Below are positions 17,991 through 27,070 of a stretch of 64,000 nt of DNA, piece after piece; the stretch's first letter is position 1, and each line of letters opens with the position of its first letter. Below the pieces are notes generated by a model that was not told the origin of the DNA, searched no databases, and saw only the letters and a program-made list of their open reading frames with translations. The translations under genes were made by a program, and so were the position numbers. Source of the stretch: Burkholderiales bacterium (GTDB taxonomy: Bacteria; Pseudomonadota; Gammaproteobacteria; Burkholderiales; Casimicrobiaceae); assembly GCA_016790165.1 (NCBI GenBank), contig JAEUPL010000033.1:62001-126000 (forward strand). The letters run 5' to 3'.

Positions 17991-19434
17991 AGCCAAGCCC
18001 GTCACGCGTCAGGATCGCAGCCAGCATCGTCCGGTTCGAGCCGCGCTTGTCGCACTGGTCTTGCCGTTGGTGCTCGCCAGTTGCGCCGCCACACGTCCTC
18101 CATCCACCGTTGAAAACGTGCAGCGATTGACGCGTGCACTGGGTGGCATCTCGGTTGAGGCAACTTACCTCGAGGCGGATCGTAGCGCCGTTGATAGAAG
18201 AGTCGCAGGCTTGCTGGTGCAGCCGCTCAGTGCGGAGACCGCAGTGGAAGTGGCGCTGCTCAACAATCGCGGACTCCAAGCGACGCTCGCCGAGTTGGGC
18301 GTTGCCGATGCCGAGCTGCTGGAAGCCAGTCGCTTGCCCAATCCCGGATTGACGATTAGTCGGCCACGCAGCGGCGCGAACCTTGAGATCGAACATTCAA
18401 TGCACTACAGCCTTGCCCGTCTGCTGTTGCTGCCACTGCTCAAGCGCACAGAGGAAGCCCGCTTTGAGCAGACGCAACGCGCGGTGGCGCTGGAAGTGCT
18501 CACCCTGGCATCGGAAACGCGCAAGGCCTATTTCCAGGCCGTCGCGGCGGCAGAAAGTCTGCGCTACCTGGCGCAAGTGAAGGAGGCTGCCGAGGCGAGC
18601 GCCGAACTCGCCCGCCGCATGGCGGAAGCGGGCAACTTCAGTCGTCTGCAACGGGCACGTGAGCAGGCCTTTTACGCCGATGCGACGGTCAATCTCGCGC
18701 GTGCACAGCAGGTCTCTGTCGCCGCGCGCGAACGCCTCATCCGCCTGCTGGGTCTCTGGGGCGAGCAAACTGCACTCACCCTTCCGGAGCGCCTGCCGGA
18801 GCTGCCCGCGACGCTGCCAGAACGGTTGGACCTCGAACGGACCGCACTAGCGCAACGACTGGACGTGCTAACTGCCAAATACGGCGCTGAGCGCACGGCT
18901 CGCAATTTGGGGCTCACGCGGACCACGCGCTTTTTGAATCTGCTCGATCTGGGGGTGACCCGCAAATCGTCGGAAGGTAGTGCGTCGAGCGTTGGGTATG
19001 AACTTTCGATCGAGTTGCCCCTGTTTGATTGGGGCGAATCGCGCATCGAAAAGGCGGAGGCATACTACATGCAAGCAGTGAATCGCGCGGCGGAAACAGC
19101 CGTTAACGCCCGATCCGAGGTGCGTGAGGCCTACCTCGCATGGCGCACCGCGTACGACGTCGCCCGTCACTATCGCGACGAAATGGTGCCGCTGGCGAAA
19201 CGCATCTCGGATGAAAACCTGCTTCGCTACAACGGCATGCTGATCGGTGTGTTCGAGCTGCTGGCGGACATGCGCGCGCAGATTTCGACGGTGAGCGCAG
19301 CGATCACTGCGCAGCGGGACTTCTGGCTCGCCAGTGCCGATCTTGACATGGCGCTGGTCGGCAAACCCAATCTCACCCCGCCCAGCGGACCGATCGGTGG
19401 AAGCGGCGCAGCGACCGGCGGCGCAGGGCACTGA
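17977..19434 (+). CDS. TolC-family outer-membrane efflux lipoprotein
   Basis: 485 aa from ATG 17977. A lipoprotein signal with lipobox VLASC is near residues 25-33. The mature protein is the duplicated OEP/TolC fold: VEVALLNNRGLQATLAELGVADAELLEA and the second half VNARSEVREAYLAWRTAYDVARHY, with long amphipathic helices between. CusC- and CzcC-type channels have this form and carry metal ions across the outer membrane with an inner-membrane pump. No RND pump or membrane-fusion gene lies nearby; the partners here are a multicopper oxidase and copper-binding proteins. The longer in-frame opening at 17839 runs through the upstream gene and is rejected. Confidence 0.85.
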   Translation: MHTTKAKPVTRQDRSQHRPVRAALVALVLPLVLASCAATRPPSTVENVQRLTRALGGISVEATYLEADRSAVDRRVAGLLVQPLSAETAVEVALLNNRGLQATLAELGVADAELLEASRLPNPGLTISRPRSGANLEIEHSMHYSLARLLLLPLLKRTEEARFEQTQRAVALEVLTLASETRKAYFQAVAAAESLRYLAQVKEAAEASAELARRMAEAGNFSRLQRAREQAFYADATVNLARAQQVSVAARERLIRLLGLWGEQTALTLPERLPELPATLPERLDLERTALAQRLDVLTAKYGAERTARNLGLTRTTRFLNLLDLGVTRKSSEGSASSVGYELSIELPLFDWGESRIEKAEAYYMQAVNRAAETAVNARSEVREAYLAWRTAYDVARHYRDEMVPLAKRISDENLLRYNGMLIGVFELLADMRAQISTVSAAITAQRDFWLASADLDMALVGKPNLTPPSGPIGGSGAATGGAGH

Positions 19435-19446
19435 GGAGATCACGGA

Positions 19447-20898
19447 ATGAACACAAGACGACAGTTTCTTGCGGGCGCGGGTGTCTTCACGACCGCGGTC
19501 GTTGCCGCAAGCAGCGTGAGCCGTGTCGCGCTGGCCGCGGTTCCTGAGCCGGCTGTTCAAGCGCGGCCCGACACAATGCCGCCATGGGTGCCCCCTGGCG
19601 GACGACCTTACAACCCTGTTGTCACGGTAAATGGGTGGACCTTGCCGTGGCGCATGAACAACGGCGTCAAGGAGTTTCATCTGGTGGCAGAACCGGTGGT
19701 CCGTGAGATGGCTCCAGGCATGAAGGCGCATCTATGGGGCTACAACGGCCAGAGCCCCGGGCCGACAATTGAGGTGGTGGAGGGTGATCACGTACGCATC
19801 TTCGTGACCAACAAGTTGCCCGAGCACACCAGCATGCACTGGCACGGGCAGCGCCTGCCGAATGGCATGGACGGCGTGGCAGGGCTCACGCAGCCTTCCA
19901 TTCAGCCCGGCAAGACTTTTGTCTACGAGTTCGTGGCGCGACGTCCGGGCACGTTCATGTATCACCCACACGCCGACGAAATGACACAAATGGCGATGGG
20001 GATGATGGGGTTCTGGGTGACGCATCCAAGAGCGAAGCACCCGCAGATCAGCGAGGTTGATCGCGATTTCTGCTTTCTGCTCGCGGCCTACGACATCGAT
20101 CCCGGCAGCTATACGCCGAAGATCATGACCATGCTCGACTTTAATCTCTGGACCTGGAACAGCCGCATCTTTCCGGGCATCGACAGTTTCAACGTACGTC
20201 ATGGCGATCGTGTCCGCATGCGTATCGGGAATCTGACCATGACCAATCATCCGATCCACGTGCACGGACATGAGTTCGAAGTGACTGGCACCGATGGCGG
20301 TCCGGTGCCCAAGTCTGCACGTTGGCCGGAAGTGACGACCGATATTGGCGTCGGCCAAATGCGGCAGATTGAATTTGTCGCGGATGAAGAGGGCGACTGG
20401 GCGATGCATTGCCACAAAAGTCACCACACCATGAACGCAATGGGCCACAACGTGCCGACCATGATCGGTGTCGATCACACTGGCCTCGCCGCGAAGATCA
20501 ACAAACTGATCCCCGACTACATGGTGATGGGAGAGCGCGGCATGGCCGACATGGCGGAGATGGAAATGCCGCTGCCGGACAACACGATCCCCATGATGAC
20601 CGGGCAGGGGCCGTTCGGCAGCGTCGAGATGGGCGGCATGTTCAGCGTGCTCAAGGTGCGAGGCGATCAGAAAAGGGGCGACTACAGCGACCCTGGCTGG
20701 TTCCAGCATCCGCCAGGTACCGTCGCACAGGAGTGGACCTCCGCCGCGCCGGCAGCAACGCGGTCGAGTGAGGCCGGGGGCGTTGCCATGCCGCAGACCG
20801 CATCGGCGCGCAGCGACCGCAACAAGACGTCGTCGCTGCGATCGTTTGAAGTGCAGGTGCGTAAGCCCGGGGCGTCCGGTGGTCACGGGGGGCATTGA
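19447..20898 (+). CDS. Periplasmic multicopper oxidase (copper-resistance type), Tat-exported
   Basis: 483 aa. A twin-arginine signal (TRRQFLAGAG, cleavage near residue 30) shows export in folded form. All four copper-ligand motifs are present: H131-W-H133, H173-P-H175, H268-P-I-H271-V-H273, and HCH (321-323) with H327 and axial Met332, giving one type 1 and one trinuclear centre. Such enzymes oxidise Cu(I) to the less toxic Cu(II) in the periplasm. A Met-rich stretch (DMAEMEMPLPDNTIPMM) after the last ligand block resembles the methionine-rich inserts of CueO-like oxidases. It lies 12 nt after the TolC-like gene and directly before the cupredoxin. Confidence 0.9.
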   Translation: MNTRRQFLAGAGVFTTAVVAASSVSRVALAAVPEPAVQARPDTMPPWVPPGGRPYNPVVTVNGWTLPWRMNNGVKEFHLVAEPVVREMAPGMKAHLWGYNGQSPGPTIEVVEGDHVRIFVTNKLPEHTSMHWHGQRLPNGMDGVAGLTQPSIQPGKTFVYEFVARRPGTFMYHPHADEMTQMAMGMMGFWVTHPRAKHPQISEVDRDFCFLLAAYDIDPGSYTPKIMTMLDFNLWTWNSRIFPGIDSFNVRHGDRVRMRIGNLTMTNHPIHVHGHEFEVTGTDGGPVPKSARWPEVTTDIGVGQMRQIEFVADEEGDWAMHCHKSHHTMNAMGHNVPTMIGVDHTGLAAKINKLIPDYMVMGERGMADMAEMEMPLPDNTIPMMTGQGPFGSVEMGGMFSVLKVRGDQKRGDYSDPGWFQHPPGTVAQEWTSAAPAATRSSEAGGVAMPQTASARSDRNKTSSLRSFEVQVRKPGASGGHGGH

Positions 20899-20900
20899 CG

Positions 20901-21449
20901 ATGCGGTCCCACCATACCAGTATGATGGCGCGCGTCTTTGTCGGTGTGGCCGCGGTGGCGGTCGTAATGCCCATCGCACGTGCCCACAGCGATCATGCTT
21001 TGTCAACGGCACGTGCAGTCGTCAAAGAGCAGAAGGCTTGGGGGATTGCGGGCGACGCGCGTGTCGCGCGGCGAACTGTTGACGTCAGCATGCGGGACGA
21101 CATGAGATTCAGCCCGCAGCAGATCAGTGTGCAGCGCGGCGAAACGCTTCGGATTCGTGTCCGAAATGAGGGCAAAGTGATGCACGAATTTGTCATTGGC
21201 TACCCGGCGGACAACGCTGCGCACGCCGCGCTGATGATTCAGCATCCAGGCATGGAGCACGACGAACCGTACATGGTGCACGTGCCGCCGGGAAAGACCG
21301 GTGAGATCGTCTGGCATTTCAATCGGGCGGGTGAGTTTGAGTTCGCCTGCCTGATCGCGGGTCACTATCAGGCGGGCATGACAGGAAAGATTCGCGTTAC
21401 CGACAGGACCGTTACTGGACGGCCCGCTACAGACGGCAATCCGAAGTGA
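20901..21449 (+). CDS. Periplasmic cupredoxin (plastocyanin/azurin-like)
   Basis: 182 aa from ATG 20901, two bases after the oxidase stop and behind a G-rich ribosome-binding site. A signal peptide (MARVFVGVAAVAVVMPIARA) is followed by a ~60-residue linker and a cupredoxin domain: V-M-H-E-F-V-I-G supplies the first His and C-L-I-A-G-H-Y-Q-A-G-M (C-x4-H-x4-M) the rest of a type 1 copper site. It is likely an electron or copper carrier for the adjacent multicopper oxidase. A TTG at 20895 overlapping the previous stop is an alternative start. Confidence 0.85.
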   Translation: MRSHHTSMMARVFVGVAAVAVVMPIARAHSDHALSTARAVVKEQKAWGIAGDARVARRTVDVSMRDDMRFSPQQISVQRGETLRIRVRNEGKVMHEFVIGYPADNAAHAALMIQHPGMEHDEPYMVHVPPGKTGEIVWHFNRAGEFEFACLIAGHYQAGMTGKIRVTDRTVTGRPATDGNPK

Positions 21450-21480
21450 CACGGCATTTCAATCAGGAAAGGAGAACCCC

Positions 21481-21834
21481 ATGAATACAACATTTCGCCA
21501 TTGCCACCGCTACCTAGTGGCGCTTGCGCTCGTAGTGGCTGCGCCGTTGTCGACGTACGCTAGCGCGCAATCGACACCAGCGACCGCGACCGCACCGGGC
21601 TCCGCAACGGTCGACCTGAGTGAGGCAGAGGTGCGCAAAGTCGACATCGACAATCGCAAAATTACGCTCAAGCACGGCGAAATCAAGAATCTCGACATGC
21701 CGCCAATGACCATGACATTCAACGTCAAGGACGGAGCATTCCTGGACAAGTTGCAGATCGGTGATCGCATTCGCTTCCGTGCTGAGAAGGACAAGGGCAG
21801 CTACTGGGTCATCGCGATTGAGCGCGTGAAGTAG
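21481..21834 (+). CDS. CusF-like periplasmic copper-binding protein
   Basis: 117 aa. Signal peptide of about 29 residues ending YASAQ; AGGAGA-type ribosome-binding site (GGAAAGGAGAACC). The mature part is one small OB-like domain with VRKVDIDNRKITLKHGEI and DMPPMTMTFNV. In E. coli CusF, Cu(I) is held by a His, two Met and a capping Trp (W-P-E-M-T-M). Here the two Met and a preceding His are kept, but the Trp position is Met (M-P-P-M-T-M), so the site would have a different cap. Probable role: scavenging or passing Cu(I) in the periplasm. It is the last gene of the copper cluster. Confidence 0.88.
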   Translation: MNTTFRHCHRYLVALALVVAAPLSTYASAQSTPATATAPGSATVDLSEAEVRKVDIDNRKITLKHGEIKNLDMPPMTMTFNVKDGAFLDKLQIGDRIRFRAEKDKGSYWVIAIERVK

Positions 21835-21883
21835 CTGAACACCCGCAATCGCTGCGGCGTCCGCCGCGAGAACGCGCCCCCCC

Positions 21884-21913
21884 AAAAAAAAGAGGCCTCG
21901 CAAGCGAGGCCTC
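21884..21913 (-). terminator. Intrinsic terminator of rne
   Basis: Arms GAGGCCTCGC (21892-21901) and GCGAGGCCTC (21904-21913) are exact inverted repeats. On the minus strand the hairpin is followed by a run of eight T. On the plus strand there is no T-run, so it mainly ends rne, and perhaps weakly the convergent copper cluster. Confidence 0.85.
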
Positions 21914-21934
21914 AATTTCGGGAGCGGTATCGCC

Positions 21935-24712
21935 CTACTGCTGCACAGGTTCAGGCTGCGCTGACGGCTTGCCTGTCTCAACCATCTGCATCGGCTCCGA
22001 CGCGACCTCTGCGCGTGGCGGACGGGCTCGACCACGCTTGACCGGTTCCTCATTGACGGGTGCGCCGGAAGCACCGTTGCCGCGGGTTTCCATCATCTGC
22101 AGGCCCACATCGCTGGGCAACTGATAGGTGAATGGCTTCGGCGTTTCACGTGGCGCAGGTGCGTGCGCCGCGACTGCTGGCGCTGCGGGCGCGACGATCG
22201 GGCCTGGCTGGGCCGCAATCGCAACCGGAGCTGAGCCTGTCACTACCTGCACCGGTGCGTCGCTTCGCGCTGGCGGTGTGGTCTCGGCGGTTGCGGAGCC
22301 ATCGCGTTCGCGGTTGCCTTCGCTGGCTTCCGCACGCTCCGAGCGTTCAGTGCGTTCACCGCGATTGTCGCGGTCACGACGGCGCGATCCACGTTCGCCA
22401 CGCGGCGGACGATCACCGCGGTCTTGTGTAGCGGCCTCAACACCCGTTGCGGTCGAGGCCTGCATCATAGGTACCTGCGCCTCGGTGGGGCTAGCTGCTT
22501 CGGCAGCCGGTGCCGCTTGCGCAGCGGTGTTCGGAGTATTGTCGCGCGGTCCGCGGTCACCACGCTCGCGGCGCGGACCACGCTCACCACGGTTTTCGCG
22601 GCTCTCGCGTGCGGGCTTGCCGTTTTCCGGCGTGTTGGCAATTGCACCCGGAGCCGCTTCCACAGCGACGGCCTGGTTGCGGCCCTCGCGCTGCTCGCGC
22701 GGTTCGCGTGGCGGACGCTCACCCTGACGGTTGCCGTCGGCGCGGTTGTCGCGACCATCTGCCTTTCCGTTGCGATCCTTTCGGTTGTCGTTACGCTCGT
22801 TGCGACTGTCAGCTTTTCCGTTGCGCTCCTTGCGGTCTCCACGGTCGTTGCGGTCATTGCGATCGCGGCGGTCACCGCGCTCGTTGCGGCCACCGCGGTC
22901 ACGGCTGCCTTCGCGACGATCATCGCGTTTCTTCTCTTCCGCTTTCGCGGGGGCGACGGCCGGTGCCGGTGCAGTGGCCTCGATGCCGAAGATCGACTTC
23001 ACGCGAGCCCACAATCCCGCCTTCGGCATCGCAGGCGCTGCTGCCGGAGTCGCGGGCGCAGCAACCGGCGGGGTATCTGCTTTCGGTTCGACCACCGGTG
23101 CCGGTTGCGCCGGGGTGATGCCCTTGACGGCGGCCTCGACGCGAACCTCGTTCGCTTCCTGCTTGATCGCCTCGACCGGGTCGACCTGCTCGGGGCGCTC
23201 AACCATCTTGTAGCTCGTCGGCAGCGGCTCCGCCGAGTTGAGCTCGTCGTGCTTGAGGCGCTGCACCGTGTAGTTCGGCGTCTCGAGGTACATGTTGGGG
23301 ATCAGCACCACGCTGACCTTGAGGCGCGATTCGAGCGACTGGATGTCGAAGCGCTTCTCGTTGAGCAGATAAGTCGCGACATCGACCGGAACTTGCGCAA
23401 CGACCTGGGCGCTGTTGTCCTTCATCGCCTCTTCCTGGATGATGCGCAGGATGTGAAGCGCGATTGATTCGGTTGAGCGGATGTGGCCAGTGCCGTGGCA
23501 CCGCGGGCAGGGCAGGTGGGCCGACTCGCCCAGCGACGGCTTCAGGCGCTGACGCGAGAGTTCCATGAGCCCGAATCGCGAAATCTTGCCGAGCTGCACG
23601 CGTGCGCGATCGAGTTTCATCGCGTCGCGCAGTTTGTCTTCCACTTCACGTTGATGCTTGGAGGACTCCATGTCGATGAAGTCGACCACGACCAGACCAC
23701 CGAGGTCGCGCAGGCGCAGCTGGCGAGCCACTTCTTCGGCTGCTTCGAGGTTGGTGTTGAACGCCGTCGTTTCGATGTCACCGCCCTTGGTGGCGCGCGC
23801 CGAGTTGACGTCGATCGAGACGAGCGCCTCGGTATGGTCGATCACGATGGCGCCGCCCGACGGCAGATTCACCGTACGACTGAATGCGCTCTCGATCTGG
23901 TGCTCGATCTGGAAGCGCGAGAACAGCGGTACGTCGTCGTGATAAAGCTTGACGCGGCTCACGGTGTTGGGCATCACATGGCCCATGAAGCCCTTGGCCT
24001 GCTCGTAGATGTCCTCGGTGTCGATCAGGATTTCACCGATATCGGCGGTGTAGTAGTCGCGAATGGCACGGATGACGAGGCTCGATTCCTGATAGATCAG
24101 GAGGGGTGCCTTGTTGGCCTTCGCTGCGCCGTCGATGGCGGTCCACAGTTGCAGCAGGTAGTTCAGGTCCCATTGCAGTTCTTCCACTGTACGACCGATC
24201 CCGGCAGTACGGGCGATGATGCTCATGCCGTTGGGCACTTCGAGCTGCGCCATGGTGTCACGCAGTTCGTTTCGATCCTCGCCTTCGATACGGCGCGACA
24301 CGCCACCGCCGCGCGGGTTGTTCGGCATCAGCACCAGATAGCGACCCGCCAGCGAGACAAAGCTGGTGAGCGCGGCACCCTTGTTTCCTCGCTCGTCCTT
24401 TTCAACCTGAACGATCAGTTCCTGGCCAACCTTGAGGCTGTCGCCAATCTTGTTGCGGCTGACGTCGGCGTCGCCCGAGAGCACGGACCGCGCGATTTCT
24501 TTGAACGGCAGGAAGCCGTTGCGCTCGGTGCCGTAATCGACGAAACAGGCTTCCAACGACGGCTCGACGCGCGTGATGGTTCCCTTGTAAATATTGCTTT
24601 TGCGCTGCTCCTTCGAAGCAGACTCGATGTCGAGGTCAATGAGTTTCTGACCGTCGACGATCGCAACCCGCAGTTCTTCTGACTGGGTTGCATTGAACAG
24701 CATGCGTTTCAT
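21935..24712 (-). CDS. rne: RNase E, endoribonuclease and degradosome scaffold
   Basis: 925 aa; GGGAAGG ribosome-binding site before the ATG. The catalytic half (residues 1 to ~500) is complete: [10 protein letters not shown] opening, S1 domain ([20 protein letters not shown] from residue ~35), DNase I-like core with [12 protein letters not shown] and [17 protein letters not shown], and the zinc link CPRCHG near residue 402 used for tetramer assembly. The C-terminal half is low-complexity: an Arg/Asp/Asn/Gly-rich tract (about residues 594-720) flanked by Ala/Pro-rich stretches, expected to bind RNA and degradosome partners. It initiates mRNA decay and processes rRNA and tRNA. It is divergent from rluC with a long leader. 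Confidence 0.95.
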   Translation of the reverse strand: MKRMLFNATQSEELRVAIVDGQKLIDLDIESASKEQRKSNIYKGTITRVEPSLEACFVDYGTERNGFLPFKEIARSVLSGDADVSRNKIGDSLKVGQELIVQVEKDERGNKGAALTSFVSLAGRYLVLMPNNPRGGGVSRRIEGEDRNELRDTMAQLEVPNGMSIIARTAGIGRTVEELQWDLNYLLQLWTAIDGAAKANKAPLLIYQESSLVIRAIRDYYTADIGEILIDTEDIYEQAKGFMGHVMPNTVSRVKLYHDDVPLFSRFQIEHQIESAFSRTVNLPSGGAIVIDHTEALVSIDVNSARATKGGDIETTAFNTNLEAAEEVARQLRLRDLGGLVVVDFIDMESSKHQREVEDKLRDAMKLDRARVQLGKISRFGLMELSRQRLKPSLGESAHLPCPRCHGTGHIRSTESIALHILRIIQEEAMKDNSAQVVAQVPVDVATYLLNEKRFDIQSLESRLKVSVVLIPNMYLETPNYTVQRLKHDELNSAEPLPTSYKMVERPEQVDPVEAIKQEANEVRVEAAVKGITPAQPAPVVEPKADTPPVAAPATPAAAPAMPKAGLWARVKSIFGIEATAPAPAVAPAKAEEKKRDDRREGSRDRGGRNERGDRRDRNDRNDRGDRKERNGKADSRNERNDNRKDRNGKADGRDNRADGNRQGERPPREPREQREGRNQAVAVEAAPGAIANTPENGKPARESRENRGERGPRRERGDRGPRDNTPNTAAQAAPAAEAASPTEAQVPMMQASTATGVEAATQDRGDRPPRGERGSRRRDRDNRGERTERSERAEASEGNRERDGSATAETTPPARSDAPVQVVTGSAPVAIAAQPGPIVAPAAPAVAAHAPAPRETPKPFTYQLPSDVGLQMMETRGNGASGAPVNEEPVKRGRARPPRAEVASEPMQMVETGKPSAQPEPVQQ
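22540..22930 (-). repeat. Low-complexity Arg/Asp/Asn/Gly-coding tract inside rne
   Basis: Short imperfect repeats coding for units such as [10 protein letters not shown] and NGKADxR. They are part of the RNase E C-terminal tail, in frame and not interrupted. Such arginine-rich segments bind RNA in other RNase E proteins. This is the most repetitive coding DNA in the window. Confidence 0.75.
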
Positions 24713-25341
24713 GCGTACCTTCCCGTCCAGCGAACGAGCGGCGCGCCAGATTGCGAGCTAAGCCTGTGCCACGCCGAGGGGGCTGCGACTAGCGCAGCGC
24801 CGCGTCAGCGATCGTGTCTGAGGAAGCAAGAAACGTCAGAGAACGCAGGGCCGCAGGCTGCGGGCAACCGCTCGCATCACCGAGCGCAGGCAACGCCAGC
24901 GGCGGATTCAACGCGTCACGCGAGAGGGCCGGGCGCCCCGATCGGGTGGATACGGCGCCTGAGCGCTGGTTCATGACGATATTTCTTTCGTGGCTCGCTT
25001 CGGGCGCCCAAGCAGGACTAGGGACGGACCAGACGCGAACCCGCATCAAACTTTTCACAGGCCAGCGGGCAACGAACGGCGCCGCGCGGTGGCTGAACTC
25101 TTACAATCGCCGCTTTTCCCGGTGGCGGCTTGACCGTGGAATCCGCGCGGATCCGGTGCACGCGGTGCAGCCCGGCGACAGATCGCCGGCTACCAACACC
25201 CTCCACGATAGTCACCTGGAAAGCGCCGCCTGATGGCACGGGGGCCGAGACTTGGACTCAAATGGTGCCGCACCTGTTTTGCCGACGGCAACCAGCCAGC
25301 CAGCGAATCAACTCGACACCAACGTTGAAATTATAAGGTAA
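24713..25341. other. 629-base rne-rluC intergenic region, probable long rne leader
   Basis: No convincing gene is present; the short open frames have no ribosome-binding site or familiar sequence. The region is GC-rich with several short inverted repeats (for example CCGC-AGGCT-GCGG near 24851). Divergent rne and rluC with a long gap is a conserved arrangement in proteobacteria. In E. coli the 5' untranslated part of rne mRNA is ~360 nt and its hairpins let RNase E control its own synthesis. A similar leader here is inference. I could not fix the promoters; a TACAAT at 25102-25107 (plus) is one candidate for rluC. Confidence 0.5.
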
Positions 25342-26382
25342 ATGAAGGACTTAGGACGCCTTTCTCGGCAATTTTCTGCGGCAGTGGCGCCGCCCGGTGA
25401 CTCACTCGCCGCCGCGGGCGCGTCGGTGGCAGAGGTCCGGTATTTGCGGGTAACCGACGCCTACGCGGGGCAACGCGTTGATAACTTCCTTTTGCGCGAG
25501 CTGAAAGGGGTGCCAAAAACCCATGTGTACCGCGTCATCCGCTCAGGTGAAGTGCGGGTCAACGGGGGGCGCGTGCGCGCTGAGACCAAGTTGGCAGTCG
25601 ATGACGAGATCCGGATTCCTCCTGTCCGTGTGGCGGCGACGCCAGCGCTACCGACCAGCTGCGGGGCGTTTCCGCACGAGATCGTGTGGGAGGATGCCGA
25701 CCTGCTCGCGGTCAACAAACCGGCAGGCGTCGCAGTCCACGGCGGTTCCGGGGTCAGCTTTGGTGTCATTGAGCAGCTCCGTATGGCGCGACCGAAGGCG
25801 CCGTTGCTTGAGCTGGTCCACCGCCTCGACCGCGAAACGTCAGGTGTGCTGCTGGTGGCGAAAACGCGGGCTGCGCTGGTTGGCATGCACGACACGCTGC
25901 GCGAGAAGACCGGCGACAAACGCTATCTTGTGGGCGTGAAAGGCGAATGGGTCAATGATCGTCAGCACGTGAAGGTGCCGCTTGCGAAATACACTCGGCC
26001 GGACGGCGAGCGCCGGGTCGAAGTGAACCGCGACGAGGGCCAGTTTGCGCACACCATTTTCAATTTGCTGGAGCGTCGGCCGGAGATGAGTTTGCTTGAG
26101 GCCGAACTGAAAACCGGTCGCACCCACCAGATTCGCGTTCACCTGCAGCACGTTGGCTTTCCCATTGCCGGCGACGACAAATATGGCGACGCCGCCTGGA
26201 ACCGGCAGTTGCGGATCCGCCTGCCCGTCCCGTTGAAGCGAATGTTTCTGCACGCGAAGTCGTTTACCTTTGAGCACCCCGTCACGGCGGCCTCCATCAC
26301 GGTGGAAGCGCCGCTGCCGCGCGAGCTGGCGACCTTCTGGTACGGCGTCACCGGTTCCGCATCAGGGGTAACGTATGGCTGA
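25342..26382 (+). CDS. rluC: RluC-type 23S rRNA pseudouridine synthase
   Basis: 346 aa, AAGG ribosome-binding site. An S4 RNA-binding domain at residues ~45-95 (QRVDNFLLRELKGVPKTHVYRVIRSGEVRVNGGR) is followed by a RluA-family catalytic domain. The catalytic Asp is D163 in HRLDRETSG; K-T-G-R-T-H-Q-I-R-V-H is the second family motif. RluC isomerises uridines 955, 2504 and 2580 (E. coli numbering) of 23S rRNA. The residue-1 to ~35 extension is polar and may be shorter in vivo. Divergence from rne and overlap with the next gene (8 nt) support the RluC assignment over RluD. Confidence 0.9.
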   Translation: MKDLGRLSRQFSAAVAPPGDSLAAAGASVAEVRYLRVTDAYAGQRVDNFLLRELKGVPKTHVYRVIRSGEVRVNGGRVRAETKLAVDDEIRIPPVRVAATPALPTSCGAFPHEIVWEDADLLAVNKPAGVAVHGGSGVSFGVIEQLRMARPKAPLLELVHRLDRETSGVLLVAKTRAALVGMHDTLREKTGDKRYLVGVKGEWVNDRQHVKVPLAKYTRPDGERRVEVNRDEGQFAHTIFNLLERRPEMSLLEAELKTGRTHQIRVHLQHVGFPIAGDDKYGDAAWNRQLRIRLPVPLKRMFLHAKSFTFEHPVTAASITVEAPLPRELATFWYGVTGSASGVTYG

Positions 26383-27034
26383 CCTGCGTTTTCCGCTCGT
26401 CGTCTTCGACTGGGATGGCACGCTCGCAGATTCCACTGCCGTCATCAAACGCGCATTGCAGTACGCCGCTGCTGACCTCGGCTACCCAGTACCGAGCGAT
26501 GCGCAGGCCGCCTACATCATTGGCATGGGGCTGCGCCCGGCGTTGGAGCATGCAATCCCAACATTGCGCGAAGAGGACTTGCCGCGGTTGACCGATCGCT
26601 ACCGGCATCACTTTTTGGCGCGAGAGAACGAAATCGTGCTGTTCGACGGCGTGCCCGAGATGCTGCAGGCGCTGCGTGCGCGCGGGCATTGGTTGGCCGT
26701 TGCCACGGGCAAGTCGCGTCGCGGGCTGGATCGCGCTTTCGAAACGCTTGGGCTGCGCCAGTTTTTTGTCGCCTCGCGCTGTGCCGACGAAGGCTTTTCA
26801 AAGCCACATCCCGGCATGCTGCACGCGCTGTTCGATGAAACCGGTCTGAGCGCACGTGAGACGGTGATGATCGGTGACACCACGCACGATCTGCAACTCG
26901 CCGAGAACGCAGGGAGCGCAGCCATCGGCGTTACCTACGGCGCGCATCCCGTGACGCTGCTGCAAGCGCATCGACCGCTGACACTGGTAGATTCGGTGTC
27001 GGCGCTGCGGGCCTATCTTGAAACGCACGCCTGA
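26375..27034 (+). CDS. HAD-superfamily phosphatase, phosphoglycolate-phosphatase-like
   Basis: 219 aa. HAD motif I is VVFDWDGTLADS (nucleophile D11, acid D13), motif II is VATGKSRRGL, and motif III/IV is KPHPGML...MIGDTTHDLQLAENAG. An alpha-helical C1 cap lies at about residues 20-85, as in Gph. It hydrolyses a small phosphate ester; phosphoglycolate is the usual substrate, but pyrophosphatases have the same form. The start overlaps rluC by 8 nt. The rluC-HAD-sppA order is common in betaproteobacteria. Confidence 0.85.
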   Translation: MADLRFPLVVFDWDGTLADSTAVIKRALQYAAADLGYPVPSDAQAAYIIGMGLRPALEHAIPTLREEDLPRLTDRYRHHFLARENEIVLFDGVPEMLQALRARGHWLAVATGKSRRGLDRAFETLGLRQFFVASRCADEGFSKPHPGMLHALFDETGLSARETVMIGDTTHDLQLAENAGSAAIGVTYGAHPVTLLQAHRPLTLVDSVSALRAYLETHA

Positions 27035-27070
27035 TTCTTCAACGTACCCTGAAACGAACCTCTGTTTTCT

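Noticed and set aside
22540-22930. Possible CRISPR or tandem-repeat locus
   Set aside because: The short repeats are in frame within rne, have no spacers and encode the RNA-binding tail of RNase E.
23483-24682. Plus-strand open frame of 399 codons opposite rne
   Set aside because: It lies entirely within the conserved catalytic half of RNase E on the other strand and has no recognisable domain.
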